A DNA stretch of 64,000 bases, from assembly GCF_017916325.1 (NCBI RefSeq), contig NC_090169.1, positions 1,314,501-1,378,500 on the forward strand, in the 5' to 3' direction. A program made the position numbers and the translations under genes. The stretch comes from Leishmania martiniquensis (lineage: Eukaryota; Euglenozoa; Kinetoplastea; Trypanosomatida; Trypanosomatidae). The notes beneath the pieces are model-generated. The model saw only the letters and a program-made list of their open reading frames with translations, was not told where the DNA came from and made no database searches. Below, one piece after another: positions 10,783 to 20,220 of this stretch (positions are counted from its first letter, which is position 1; each line of letters begins with the position of its first letter).

Positions 10783-13203
10783 ATGGCAAACCCGGGCCGC
10801 TTTGCGAAAGTGTCGAGGAATGCGGTGGGTGCCCCAACGTTCAGCCTCTGCAAGGAAGGCGCCATGCGAGAGTACTTCAAGTCGCGAGAGGTGTATCGGA
10901 GCTCACAGGGCGCCATCTTGGTAGACGCTTTCCGTTTTGTTTCTCATGGCTCACCACGTGCCGAGAAGACGTCTCGAGGTTTTCGTTCGGCTACTCCCTC
11001 CGGTGACGCGGCTGGGCCATCACAGACCATGCACTCCCCTATCGCGCCCGTGCTCAGGCAGGAGCCTGCGGTGTCCTCCACCCCGAGAACGGGGCGGGCG
11101 CACACGTTCTACTTTTTGAGCCACTTTCACTGCGATCACTACACAGGCATCACTAGCCGCTGGCACAGCGAAACGATCTACTGCAGCCGTCCCACGGCGG
11201 CACTCACCCAGTCGCGGCTCGGGGTGCCTGCGGCGTTTGTTTTTCCGATGGACCTCGGTCACACATACATCTTCTCCCTCTCCACCGGCACGTTCGTCGA
11301 GCGTGTGATCGAAACGCCGCACCACTCCCGCGTGCAGTCGCTTCTGCGTCAACTGGAGGCATCCTCGACATGTTCAGCTGGGGCGAAGGAGGGCGACGAT
11401 GTGTTTGCGGTGCGCCTCATCCCAGCGAACCACTGCCCAGGTGCGGTGATGTTTCTTTTCGCCTCATCACTCTTCGGGACGGTGCTTCACACTGGCGACT
11501 TTCGCTTTAACGGGTCACAGGAGACGTGGCGGCAGCTTGTGCCGACGCCCAACAGGAGGCCCACGTATGTGCCCCCGCTACTGTGCCTGATTCAACCAGG
11601 AGAAGCGCTGCGTTCATTAACAGCAGTGACGCCAGCGATGGTAGTGCCGCCCGTTCCATTCTACGAGCAGCTCATTGCAGCTGACGAGGCACTGCAAGAG
11701 GTGGCGCAGCGACAGCTGCTCGATGTGCTCTTCCTGGACAACACGTTTTGCGCGCCACCGTACACGTTCCCCCCGCAGTGGGAAGCGACACAGACAGTCA
11801 TAGAGGTCCTCCACTCTCTCTTCTGTCGTACTGCTCGCGCGGCGCGCGGCGCCTTGCCATCGATCGGGGAAGGGTCACGCCGCCAGGTTCGATGCGCTGT
11901 CTTGATCGGGTGCTACACGATCGGCAAGGAGCGTATAGCGCTTGCGTTGCGGGACGCCTTCCCTCTTGCAAAGACCCCTGAGCAGCGCGACGCAGGTGAT
12001 CTTACCATGAAGCCTCAGAGTGGTATCATCGCATCACAGCCCGCATCGTGGTGCATTCATGTCGCGCCCAGCCGGTATGCCCTCCTGTCCTCCATGAAGT
12101 TTTTTGAGGAGTGTTTCCAGTCACTAAAGGCGTCGAGCTTGAACGAGGGTACCGTGACGCCACCCAGCACGGATAGCGATACCCTGCTACAGTCATCGAG
12201 AAAGATGGCTCAAGTCGAAGATGTGCCTGTTCTGCTACCGGTGGTGCTCGGGGCATGCAATGCGAAAGGCGCGCCATGCACGTCTGTCGCGGGCGCTCTC
12301 CATCCTAAGCTGGAGGGCACTGGCGCGAGCCCTACTTCTCACGCTGCACGGCCCTTCGCGGCGGACCCTAACCTGCCGGAGGGCGATAGAAACCCTCCAT
12401 CCTCTGAAGAGCCGGCGGAGGAGATGGATCATCTTCTTAGTGTATTCCTGGTTCCTATGTCCAGCGTAGGCTACCATTCAGTCGCTGCGCTGGCGCGCAC
12501 CAACGGCCCTGCGTTCGTGGAGATGGAAGATGAGCTGGTGGTGAGTCTGGACCGCTACGATCAGGTTCTTATTGTGGAGCCGACGGGGTGGTGCAAGCGC
12601 TCTGCGATCCGAGAGGTATCGGAGAAGATTACCTTTCTTCGCGTCGCATACAGCGAGCACTGTGCCTTTCATGAGCTCCTGCAGTTTGTGGGATTTGTCA
12701 ACCCGGCGCGCGTCGTGCCAACCGTATCGGAGGAAAGCTTCAAGAAGCACGAGGCACTCTTTGTGGAGAGGGCCCCACGCCTGCGGAGTCGTGTGTCCAA
12801 TGTGCAACCCATTACACGGTTCTTCCCTACCCACCCGCTCCACAGGCAGGCTTCCAGCATCCAAGCGGCAAGGGAGGTGAAAGCCAATGTCCCTTCTTCC
12901 GCAGTCAGGGAGCTGCTTTTCGGGTCCTCAGTGGCGCTTGTGGGAGCCACTTCAGTCAACGAGACAGCAGCGGCGGACGCCCGAACTGTCGTAGGTCTCT
13001 CCGAAGTGGGGCGAAAGAGAGCGCGCGCCGAGCTGGAGGTCATGACGGCAGCATCGCCGTTGTCGATAGAAAAGTCTGTGACAGCGACATCCAACAGTAC
13101 GCACGCCCTAGAGCTCTTTTTTGAAGAAGTGTTGAGCGAGGAGGACGACTGCGAAGTGGTGCGCGTAGTGCCAACAGTAGTAGAAATTAGTGACGACGAC
13201 TGA
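10783..13203 (+). CDS. SNM1: SNM1/Pso2-family DNA crosslink-repair nuclease
   Basis: 806 residues with a metallo-beta-lactamase plus beta-CASP architecture. The metal motif H114-F-H116-C-D118-H119 is followed by H217 in 'ANHCPGAVMF' and D239 in 'HTGDFRFN', the SNM1-type motif 3 and 4 residues. Further family landmarks are 'LDNTFCAPPYTFP', 'IGCYTIGKERIALAL' and a C-terminal 'YSEHCAFHELLQFV...NP' block. The expected activity is 5' exonuclease processing of interstrand crosslinks in the nucleus. Two long low-complexity insertions (about 450-550 and after 690) separate or follow the catalytic blocks. A PCNA-box-like 'ITRFF' lies at 677-681. The start could be the ATG at 10783 or M28 (10864); the block 'GAILVDAFRF', where SNM1 proteins usually begin to align, follows both. 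It sits alone between two long spacers. Confidence 0.93.
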   Translation: MANPGRFAKVSRNAVGAPTFSLCKEGAMREYFKSREVYRSSQGAILVDAFRFVSHGSPRAEKTSRGFRSATPSGDAAGPSQTMHSPIAPVLRQEPAVSSTPRTGRAHTFYFLSHFHCDHYTGITSRWHSETIYCSRPTAALTQSRLGVPAAFVFPMDLGHTYIFSLSTGTFVERVIETPHHSRVQSLLRQLEASSTCSAGAKEGDDVFAVRLIPANHCPGAVMFLFASSLFGTVLHTGDFRFNGSQETWRQLVPTPNRRPTYVPPLLCLIQPGEALRSLTAVTPAMVVPPVPFYEQLIAADEALQEVAQRQLLDVLFLDNTFCAPPYTFPPQWEATQTVIEVLHSLFCRTARAARGALPSIGEGSRRQVRCAVLIGCYTIGKERIALALRDAFPLAKTPEQRDAGDLTMKPQSGIIASQPASWCIHVAPSRYALLSSMKFFEECFQSLKASSLNEGTVTPPSTDSDTLLQSSRKMAQVEDVPVLLPVVLGACNAKGAPCTSVAGALHPKLEGTGASPTSHAARPFAADPNLPEGDRNPPSSEEPAEEMDHLLSVFLVPMSSVGYHSVAALARTNGPAFVEMEDELVVSLDRYDQVLIVEPTGWCKRSAIREVSEKITFLRVAYSEHCAFHELLQFVGFVNPARVVPTVSEESFKKHEALFVERAPRLRSRVSNVQPITRFFPTHPLHRQASSIQAAREVKANVPSSAVRELLFGSSVALVGATSVNETAAADARTVVGLSEVGRKRARAELEVMTAASPLSIEKSVTATSNSTHALELFFEEVLSEEDDCEVVRVVPTVVEISDDD

Positions 13204-14302
13204 CTAAGTGGCTTAGCGGCAGCATGAGCACCTCGTCGATGCTTCTTGGCTGCAAGTGAGCACCCCTCATGCGTCATCGCCCTTGTCCTCATCTAGCCGC
13301 ACGCCTCGCTGGGCTGCTGCTCCCTCACCAAATCACCGGCGCATCTGCGCCCGTACACGGTTGGATCATCGCCTGACGGCTTCGATCTGGCGCGTTGGGA
13401 GACTGAGGCACCGCATACACCTACCCACAAAACTGACGATTCTCGTCCGCATTTTACGCGTTTCTGTGTGCGTCTAGACGGCACCTTGCGCTCTTCACAT
13501 CAGCGTTCACGTGCCGCACGATGTACATCGACTGGAACCCCGACCCGCTCTAGACGCTTGCAGGGCAGGCATGAATAACGCATCGTGCTGCTGCCTGCGC
13601 TTCCGCCTGAACCTTCATCTGTGCCCTAGCCTACTTCCCTCCCCCCGACCATTGGCCCGGCACGGTGCTCCTCCATATGCTGCCCATATCGATGATGGGG
13701 CGCGCGCCTTCTCCATTCTCGCATGCCTCAACGCATCGACTAGGCCCTAAAGACCCTCGCTGCACTGCCTCCGGCTCGCTCTTGTCTTTGGGGACTGGAG
13801 AGTGGTACTTCTGACTTGCAGGTCCCTGGTCCGTCTGTCTCGCCGAGAAGCTCCTCTGCGTCGCTCTCCCCCTCCCCTGCTTGAGTGCACGATGTGTCGT
13901 CGATGAAAACAGCGATTGTGGACGCGTCCCGCACGACGATGGGTACCTCTGGCGGCGGCCTTTCCACGCAGCAGCCTTGGGATCTGGTGCGGCACTCTGC
14001 CGCCATCTGGCCCGGGAGCAGCACGGGTGACTTGCGGCGTGTCGACCACACTGTGGTGGGACAGCGCAAGGTGGATGTGCGCAGCGCGAGCATGGCCAAA
14101 AATGACGAGTGGGTGTCTATGTGGGTGTGTGGGTAGTGAGCTAGTCAGCGTGCCTGGAGCGACCATGTCGAACAAGTGCGCCGGTGGGCGGCGCTATGAC
14201 CTATGGCACTTTGCGCCTGCTCGTCAGCAGCGATATCTGCCGTGGTCGCGCTGGTCGCATCGAATTCGTTTCCGCCATGGCATGCCTCTTATATATTGTT
14301 AG

Positions 14303-14623
14303 CACGAAGGGGGGCCCTTCTCTGGCGACGTGGCGTCGCTGAAAAGGTCGCAAGGCGCTCTGTGGGGCCTCCACGTTGGAAAGGATGGTCTGATGAAGGA
14401 GGGGCTCACCGTAGGCGAGCTGGAGAGGTACAAAGCGTTGCTATACTTGCAAGACGATATGACGAGCTGCTCGCAAAAGAACGCTTGGGTGTTGTACGCT
14501 AAGGGTTTTCCGGGCTGCTCGGCACTGATGAATGAGGTCGCCAAAAAGAGGGCGGTCGTGGTGCCGCTTCACGAGGGGTCGCCTCAGCTGGAGCGCGGCT
14601 ACTTGGCCCAGCGGAAGCCGTAA
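14303..14623 (+). pseudogene. Possible gene remnant without ATG
   Basis: An open frame of about 106 codons begins just after a TAG at 14300 and has no early ATG (first Met about 30 codons in). Its composition is protein-like, unlike the Leu/Ser/Pro-rich shadows elsewhere: 'KEGLTVGELERYKALLYLQD' is followed by a Lys/Asn/Trp-containing helix and a basic Pro-containing tail. A second protein-like frame at 13885-14136 lies upstream in another phase. The two could be pieces of one decayed gene, or coincidence. No family recognised. Confidence 0.25.
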
Positions 14624-14879
14624 TGCAAGCGCGACGGTAACGACTCGATCACTTTCGGGAGCGGCAGCGACCTCGTTGGCTGTCGCGGGCCAGTCTGCCA
14701 AGGAATCTAGCACGCGGCCTCCTCGGTTTGCCGAGAGAACTCAAGGGGGCGAGGGTCGAAGTGCGGCCCATGGGGCTCGGCAAGATCGGCATCGAGCTTG
14801 GCAATCCTACCATCGAACATGGAACGAAGGGAGGCGTTTCATGCCCTGGCTGGCGCCGTGGCAAGGGGGAGCCCCTTTT

Positions 14880-14913
14880 CCCTCCCCCCCCCCACTCACA
14901 CGGGGGGGGAGGG
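14880..14913. other. Perfect GC hairpin
   Basis: Bases 14880-14891 (C3-T-C8) are exactly complementary to 14902-14913 (G8-A-G3), with a 10-base loop. This gives a 12-bp almost pure G:C stem in the spacer between SNM1 and the zinc-ribbon gene. Confidence 0.8.
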
Positions 14914-15537
14914 GCTGCAACAATGCTCGCCACGCTGCGAATATGCGCCACACGCTGTGGGTCCGCAACCCGCAACTCGGTGTGGTGTCGTGCTGCGTGG
15001 GGGGGGGCGCACTGGCGGCAGTGTGGCTGTCTTGCGTCGCGCTTTACGCGGCAAACGCTCACTCCGTATGAGCCACGTCCCCCGTCGTTGTCTCTCCTCT
15101 TCAGATAGTTGAAGACTCGAAACGCGCGCCCATTCACAAAAGGATGAGATGTGAAGGGTAATAAAAGCAGCCGCTCCGCGTTCCCCGCGGAGAAGAGACG
15201 TCTCGCTGCTCGCGTTCACCGCGACCAGGGGCTTGTTTGATCGGGTAGCCCGAGCTCCGAGTCCCCCCTTGCTTCTGTATCGTGGCAACCCTTCGCCCTC
15301 CCTCTTACAGAGACAGCTCTCCCTTCTGCACTCGGCCGTGTCAGGGAGCTGAAACGTCCTTATGCGTTGCCCAACAGTGATGCCCTTCAGGTCCGTGAGC
15401 CGCGTCTTACAGTCGCAGCCGTGCCTCACGGGCGGCGAGCAGCAGCTCTCCGCTTTCATGGCTCGGCTCTCGTCGATGCCTCCACCGCTTTCTCTTCTAC
15501 TCTTCATTTTCTCAGTTTACGCTGAGTTCAACTTGGC

Positions 15538-15567
15538 GCTTCTCTTTCTCTCTCGCTTCCCATGTAG
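15538..15567 (+). promoter_or_regulatory. Probable spliced-leader acceptor site
   Basis: A TC-rich tract of about 24 bases is followed by a TAG ending at 15567, 40 nt upstream of the ATG at 15607. A second candidate (CAG ending at 15515) also follows a good pyrimidine tract. Confidence 0.5.
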
Positions 15568-15606
15568 GAGTACTTATTTCCTCATGCCTTCAGTGGTCCC
15601 TTATGA

Positions 15607-16182
15607 ATGCTTCGGTACATCAGTGCACAGAAGATAGCGGTGGCGTGTGCCGCACCCCTGCGTACCGGGCCGTCTGTGATCAACGCGCTTCATCACTATA
15701 CGCAGTCCACCCTCTGCGTTCCCGTGCGCCACAAGGCGTCAACCATCCGCATCGCCAACCGCAAGAAAGTTGAGATGTTCGTTGGGAAGCGCTACCACCT
15801 TCCGACACGACTACGCGTTGCTGCGCCCGACATTGCGGCGGAGTGGGACCACGAAAAGAACCCTATGCACCTCTACCCTGACATCGTTAGCATCGGTTAC
15901 ATGTATCCTGTGTACTGGAAGTGCCGAGAGTGCGCTAACTCGTACCAGATGAGCGTCGAGAAGCGCGTTGTGCGCGGTGGCGGGTGTCCTGTGTGCGAAG
16001 ATCGGGAGCTGAACCGCTCGATAGCCCTCAACACCGCCGTCATGGACAACGGCGCTGCGCACAGTCGTGAAGCGGATGCCTTAAGCGACGGCGTTAGGCC
16101 ACCGTTGTTGCTGCCGGGTGAGGAAAATCGAGCATTGCGGCCGAAACGCTCTACGATACTCAGTCTGCGCACCAAGTACTAA
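15607..16182 (+). CDS. Small zinc-ribbon/treble-clef protein, probably mitochondrial
   Basis: 191 residues from an ATG at 15607. The first ~50 residues are basic, rich in Ala/Ser/Thr and free of acidic residues, as in a mitochondrial presequence. Residues 72-130 form a treble-clef-like module: 'IAAEWD' at 76-81, 'YWKC' with C105 and C108, then 'RGGGCPVC' with C126 and C129. This matches the 'EW...N...W.C......R..G.GCP.C' pattern of the DUF4379-type probable zinc-ribbon domain, although the usual Gly-His after the first Cys pair is replaced here by 'CANSY'. The C-terminal 50 residues look disordered and basic. In kinetoplastids such domains occur in organellar proteins, so an RNA- or ribosome-related role is possible, but this is inference. 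Confidence 0.87.
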   Translation: MLRYISAQKIAVACAAPLRTGPSVINALHHYTQSTLCVPVRHKASTIRIANRKKVEMFVGKRYHLPTRLRVAAPDIAAEWDHEKNPMHLYPDIVSIGYMYPVYWKCRECANSYQMSVEKRVVRGGGCPVCEDRELNRSIALNTAVMDNGAAHSREADALSDGVRPPLLLPGEENRALRPKRSTILSLRTKY

Positions 16183-17362
16183 GCTGTACGCTTCGAGGGC
16201 GAAAGTATGGATGCGCGGTGCTCACGTGCTTTTTGCTCGTTGTGACGCGCCCTCCCTTTCGTGTATGCTTTTCTGACGCTCCCACATAAATGCGTGGCGT
16301 ACTCCTCGAGTGGAAGACTCTTTCACAGACATGGCCAATCCCAACCGCCATCCTCAGCATCTAGAATAAGTCAGCTAACTTGACGGCATAACAGGCCGAG
16401 CAGAAAAATAGGCCGCTGCCTGCGCTTGCGGCGAAAAGCGCTCCGTTCGCAAACATAAAGTGGCTGCGCGTCAGCTCATAGGTGGCGTTTTTCGTGGAAG
16501 AGCCACACACTGTCCAGTAGAGCAGAGTGAGTGGCGGCAGATTTTGCACATGCCCTTCAGCGACTCTAGCGCTGTATCCCGCTCGCATCCTGCACCTCTC
16601 TGCATCGCTCCACCGCCTCCTCATGGTTCTGACTTGCCCTTTTCTCTGTACCACTAGTGCGGTGATCTCACTTCATACCACCACTACACACACGCACACA
16701 CACATCGACAGTTGCGGTGTCCAATCTAGCCGGTTCTTCTCAGCTCTTCGGCGGGAGTGAGGGGGATTCGTTTCATCCTTTCGCTTCCTGAGCCCTTGTC
16801 GAGAGGGTGGCGGCAGGGGTAGGAGTGAGGACGCAGCTTTGAGTCGTTGCCAGCCACGACCGTGAACTCTTACAACAGCCGGCCATCTCACGTCTACCTT
16901 TGCTTTGTCGCTTGCCCTCTGCTCGTCCTCTCACGTCGCGTGCGCCGCCACGAGCCTCTCGCTCCAAACACTGGGCCTTGACGGTTGTGCTGGACGCTTT
17001 TGCGTTGTCTTGTTGGTAGTACACCTGCTAAAGAAAGGGAGGGGGCAGGCGAGCGGGTAGACAGAAGCCCGCGCAGGTGTCGAGGCTTCCCCTCCTGGGG
17101 TGACAGTGCTCTCCTCCTTTTTTTCTTTTTTTCGCTGGCTATTCCCGCCTCTCGTGTGAGCCACTAACTCCTCTTTCTCCCTTCCCCCCTCAACTCTTCA
17201 TCCTCCACCAGCGTCTTCTTCGGTGGCACCACTTCGATTTCTGCTCATTACTCGCCTCAGAGTTTGACTCGTCCGTTTTGCCTCTATTCCTCACTTTTTC
17301 CCAACTGCTTTTCCTCCTCTCGAGCCTCTGCTCGTTCCGCTTCCGTCTCTTCGACTACCCTC
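16183..17362. other. Intergenic spacer
   Basis: No supported gene. It holds a short CA run near 16686-16703 and strong pyrimidine tracts at 17105-17135 and 17165-17211, the latter followed by CAG. A second CAG ends at 17260. Both are candidate acceptors for the BRAP2-like gene. Confidence 0.65.
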
Positions 17363-19114
17363 ATGCTGCGCTACGAGGTTACACAGCAGCGGGGCACGCA
17401 AGCCGTCACCCTTCATGCAGGCTCGAAATCTATTGCAACGGCCTTTGTGTGCGGTGAGGTGCGACTCCTGCGAAAAAAAGCCTTCAAAGGCACCTTCTTC
17501 ACCCCCGTCATTTCTACCAACTACGCGCTACTTCTCTTTCCAAACTCCTGCGCACCGGCAGGCGCGCCTGCGACTGCGCAGTCAGCGCCGCTTGACGCGC
17601 CATGCAGCAGCAGCGTCGGCGCCACCGTTTCCACCCTGACGTCGGAGGCGCAGTCGTGCATCAGTCAATTTCTTCGCCTGCTGGAGCATATACCGTTTTG
17701 CGTGGCGGACGCGGCCGCGTGCAGCTTCTCCGGGTGTGCGATCGTTGTCCTTGCCTGCCAAAGCATACAGGATGTGCTTTCCGTGTTGCAGGTGTGCGCT
17801 GAAGTGGTGGCGCAAGGCAACGACGTGCGGACGAGCTCCATGTATGTCAAGGGCTTCTTATGCCTCGAGGGCACACCCACGAGTGTCGACGCACAGGTAC
17901 TGAGCTCGTACTATTATATTCCAACGTGCCCTATGTGCGCCGACAGGCTCGAGTGCACCGTCTCCGGCTACGGCGCCGAGATTCCTCTCTGCGCGTGCGC
18001 GCGGAGCAGCAGTGCAAGCCAGTGCACCTGCTTCCTCAGCTCCTCCTGTCACCTCTGCTGTCGCTTTGCCGACTCCCTTGAGCACCTCCAACAGCAGCAG
18101 CAGCGTCAAACGCAGTCTTCGGCGCCCGCCGACATCAAGTGCGAGGCCTGCGCGAAGGCCGGAGACCCGTGGATATGTCTCATCTGCGGCTACGTCGGCT
18201 GCAGCCGCTACCAGGCCATGCACGCAAAGGACCACTGTGTAGCCCAGCAGCACTTCTTCTCCATGAATCTGCTGACGCAGCAGATTTGGGACTACGACGG
18301 CGACTGCTTTGTTCACCGGGTAGTCATCCTGCTGGACTCCAACACGGGCACCTCCACCTGGATGCAGTTTCCGGGGCGCGAGGAGCAGATGCTGCGAGAC
18401 ACGACGACTGGCGAGAGCGCCGCCGTGGGGGCTGTCGCCGGTGAACCGCCGGAGGAGTGGAAAACGGAAAAGAAGAACATCTCGGCCAAGTACGACAAGA
18501 AGCTCACCTCATCTCACGCGCAGTACGCGATGGTGATCAAGAGCGTGCTGGATGCTAAACGAGCCTTTTATCAGTCTCAGCTGTCCCAGGAAGCAGGTAG
18601 CGATGACGAAGACGTCGAAGAGGCGTGGCTCGGCAGCCGCGCTGCCTGTACCCGTTGGGGGGAACTTGAGCGAGGCGCGTACATGGACTTGGCAAACGCG
18701 TTCGAGCCTCTGGACTCCGTCATGATGGACGTCACGGAGAAGCGCCGCAAGACGACGGCGCTGCTGTATGCCGTCAAGAACCTAGAGCACGAGCTGGACA
18801 CACGCGGCGAAGAGACAAAGCGGCTCGAGGAGCAGCTGGAGGGCTGCAAGAAGGCGCTTCGAAGTGTCATCCAGCAAAACGTAGCGACAGACCTGCGGCT
18901 AAGCAGCAGCATAAGGGAGCTGAAAGAGACCCTTCACGACATCGCGCTGAACACCGAGACGCAACACCGCCTTTCAGCAGAACTTGGGGAGCAGGGCGTG
19001 TCGCGGGTTGTGGTGGTCGGTGGCAGCGGCCGCCCTGCGAGTGCGCGGCCTGGCGCCTCGGCCACCGGGCGAAAGCTAAACAAGCGAACGCCGTCGAAAA
19101 ATGCGAAAAAGTAA
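17363..19114 (+). CDS. BRAP2-like RING / ZnF-UBP / coiled-coil protein
   Basis: 583 residues from the ATG at 17363. The frame extends 33 codons upstream with no ATG, so this is the first Met. The domain order matches BRCA1-associated protein 2: an N-terminal RRM-like fold (about 100-180), a RING-like Cys cluster directly after 'YYYIPT' (C189-x2-C192 to C229-x2-C232), a ZnF-UBP domain (about 255-310) with 'CEAC', 'CLICGYVGCSRYQ' and a following 'HAKDHC', and a long coiled coil (about 445-560). The tail is basic and Gly/Ser/Arg-rich. BRAP2 proteins are E3 ligases that sense ubiquitin and scaffold signalling. The ZnF-UBP looks intact, so ubiquitin binding is plausible. The RING lacks the expected histidines, so ligase activity is uncertain. 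A Gln run near 245 is a local expansion. Confidence 0.92.
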   Translation: MLRYEVTQQRGTQAVTLHAGSKSIATAFVCGEVRLLRKKAFKGTFFTPVISTNYALLLFPNSCAPAGAPATAQSAPLDAPCSSSVGATVSTLTSEAQSCISQFLRLLEHIPFCVADAAACSFSGCAIVVLACQSIQDVLSVLQVCAEVVAQGNDVRTSSMYVKGFLCLEGTPTSVDAQVLSSYYYIPTCPMCADRLECTVSGYGAEIPLCACARSSSASQCTCFLSSSCHLCCRFADSLEHLQQQQQRQTQSSAPADIKCEACAKAGDPWICLICGYVGCSRYQAMHAKDHCVAQQHFFSMNLLTQQIWDYDGDCFVHRVVILLDSNTGTSTWMQFPGREEQMLRDTTTGESAAVGAVAGEPPEEWKTEKKNISAKYDKKLTSSHAQYAMVIKSVLDAKRAFYQSQLSQEAGSDDEDVEEAWLGSRAACTRWGELERGAYMDLANAFEPLDSVMMDVTEKRRKTTALLYAVKNLEHELDTRGEETKRLEEQLEGCKKALRSVIQQNVATDLRLSSSIRELKETLHDIALNTETQHRLSAELGEQGVSRVVVVGGSGRPASARPGASATGRKLNKRTPSKNAKK

Positions 19115-20220
19115 ACCGGTGCGGACCAGAAAAACGTGCAATGAATTCGAAGCGCTTTGATGGCCTCGGGGTGTGTACCTTCATGTAATTTTTTTGCTTC
19201 ATTTTGATGTCTCCCATGGCGTCGAGGCGTTCTCCTCCGCTCGCTCGTTGTATCTTGGACACTGTCATGCGGCATGCCAATCTTTGTTTTTTTCCTTCTA
19301 GGAAAGGCAGCGCACCGCTTCGATTAGCAGCGGTTCTTCAGACTCGCCGCCTTTGAGGAAACATGCCCGAGCAATTGTGTACGATGAAGCGTGCATGTCT
19401 GTCGGTGAATTGATGGCTCGGTGTTGCAGTTGCCAACGCTTTTTGTGCGCGGTGCCCTTGTAGTTGCTCTCCTCCCGATGGCGTGACCGGTTTCAGTCTG
19501 CCACTCATATAGTCTATCTCGAGGACGAACTTTCGCGCGCATACAAGCTTTCTCACATACATGCAAACACACACGTCCATGGCGTCCCCGACAACTCGCC
19601 CCTGAATGGATTTGCTCGCTCACCCACCCACCCGCCCAACCCCTTCATGTGGCGCTTCTTGGCGTCGTTGTGTTCACACGTGAAAGTCCTGATTAAGAAC
19701 GACGTGCACAGCAGATTTCTCTCTCTGAGGGAATCTTCTTCTCTTCTTGCCGTTTAAAACCCATACGATTGGCTTCGCTTTACCCTTCTCGCCTTCCTAT
19801 TGGTTGGCGCAGCCCTCGTGGCAGGAGGGCTGCGATTACCGTGTGATACCTCATGGAGGTACAGTGCACCGACTCGTTCTCTGTGGGAGGCTGGAGGGGT
19901 GCGTTCGTCTTCAAGAAAGACGGCGTGGCAGGAAGTGCTCACGCCGACAAAGAAAAAGCCATTCCTCAGTGGTCTACGGCGTCGTTGCCGGACCCGGTCA
20001 TGATGCGAGCGATCGTAGCTACAGCAGGCAATAAAGATGTTTCTCTGTGCTGTGAACACCTCCCCTCATTTATTCTGTGCCTTACCGCCTTCGCAGATTA
20101 TTCCCGACGTGCTCGTGTTCCTCACCCCGCCCATTCCCTCTCCTTTGTTGTGGACGTCGTTTTGAATTGCTATGCGTACTGTGGGCCGCACGAGAGGAGT
20201 CTGAATGCGGTGGTGCGGTA
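19115..20220. other. Intergenic spacer
   Basis: No supported gene. Several overlapping frames of up to ~120 codons lie on both strands near 19.75-20.2 kb, but none has recognisable protein features. The tract before CAG at 20095 is a candidate splice acceptor for the next gene. Confidence 0.6.

Larger units (their letters stand above)
13204..15606. other. Intergenic spacer with possible gene remnants
   Basis: No complete gene that I trust. Two non-repetitive frames (13885-14136 and 14303-14623) may be relics and are listed separately. A GC-perfect hairpin lies at 14880-14913. The last 250 bases contain pyrimidine tracts that should splice the next gene. Confidence 0.6.

Noticed and set aside
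16361..16654. Minus-strand 97-codon frame with a hydrophobic C-terminus
   Set aside because: It is antisense to the transcription direction of every other gene, has no neighbours on that strand and no recognisable domain.
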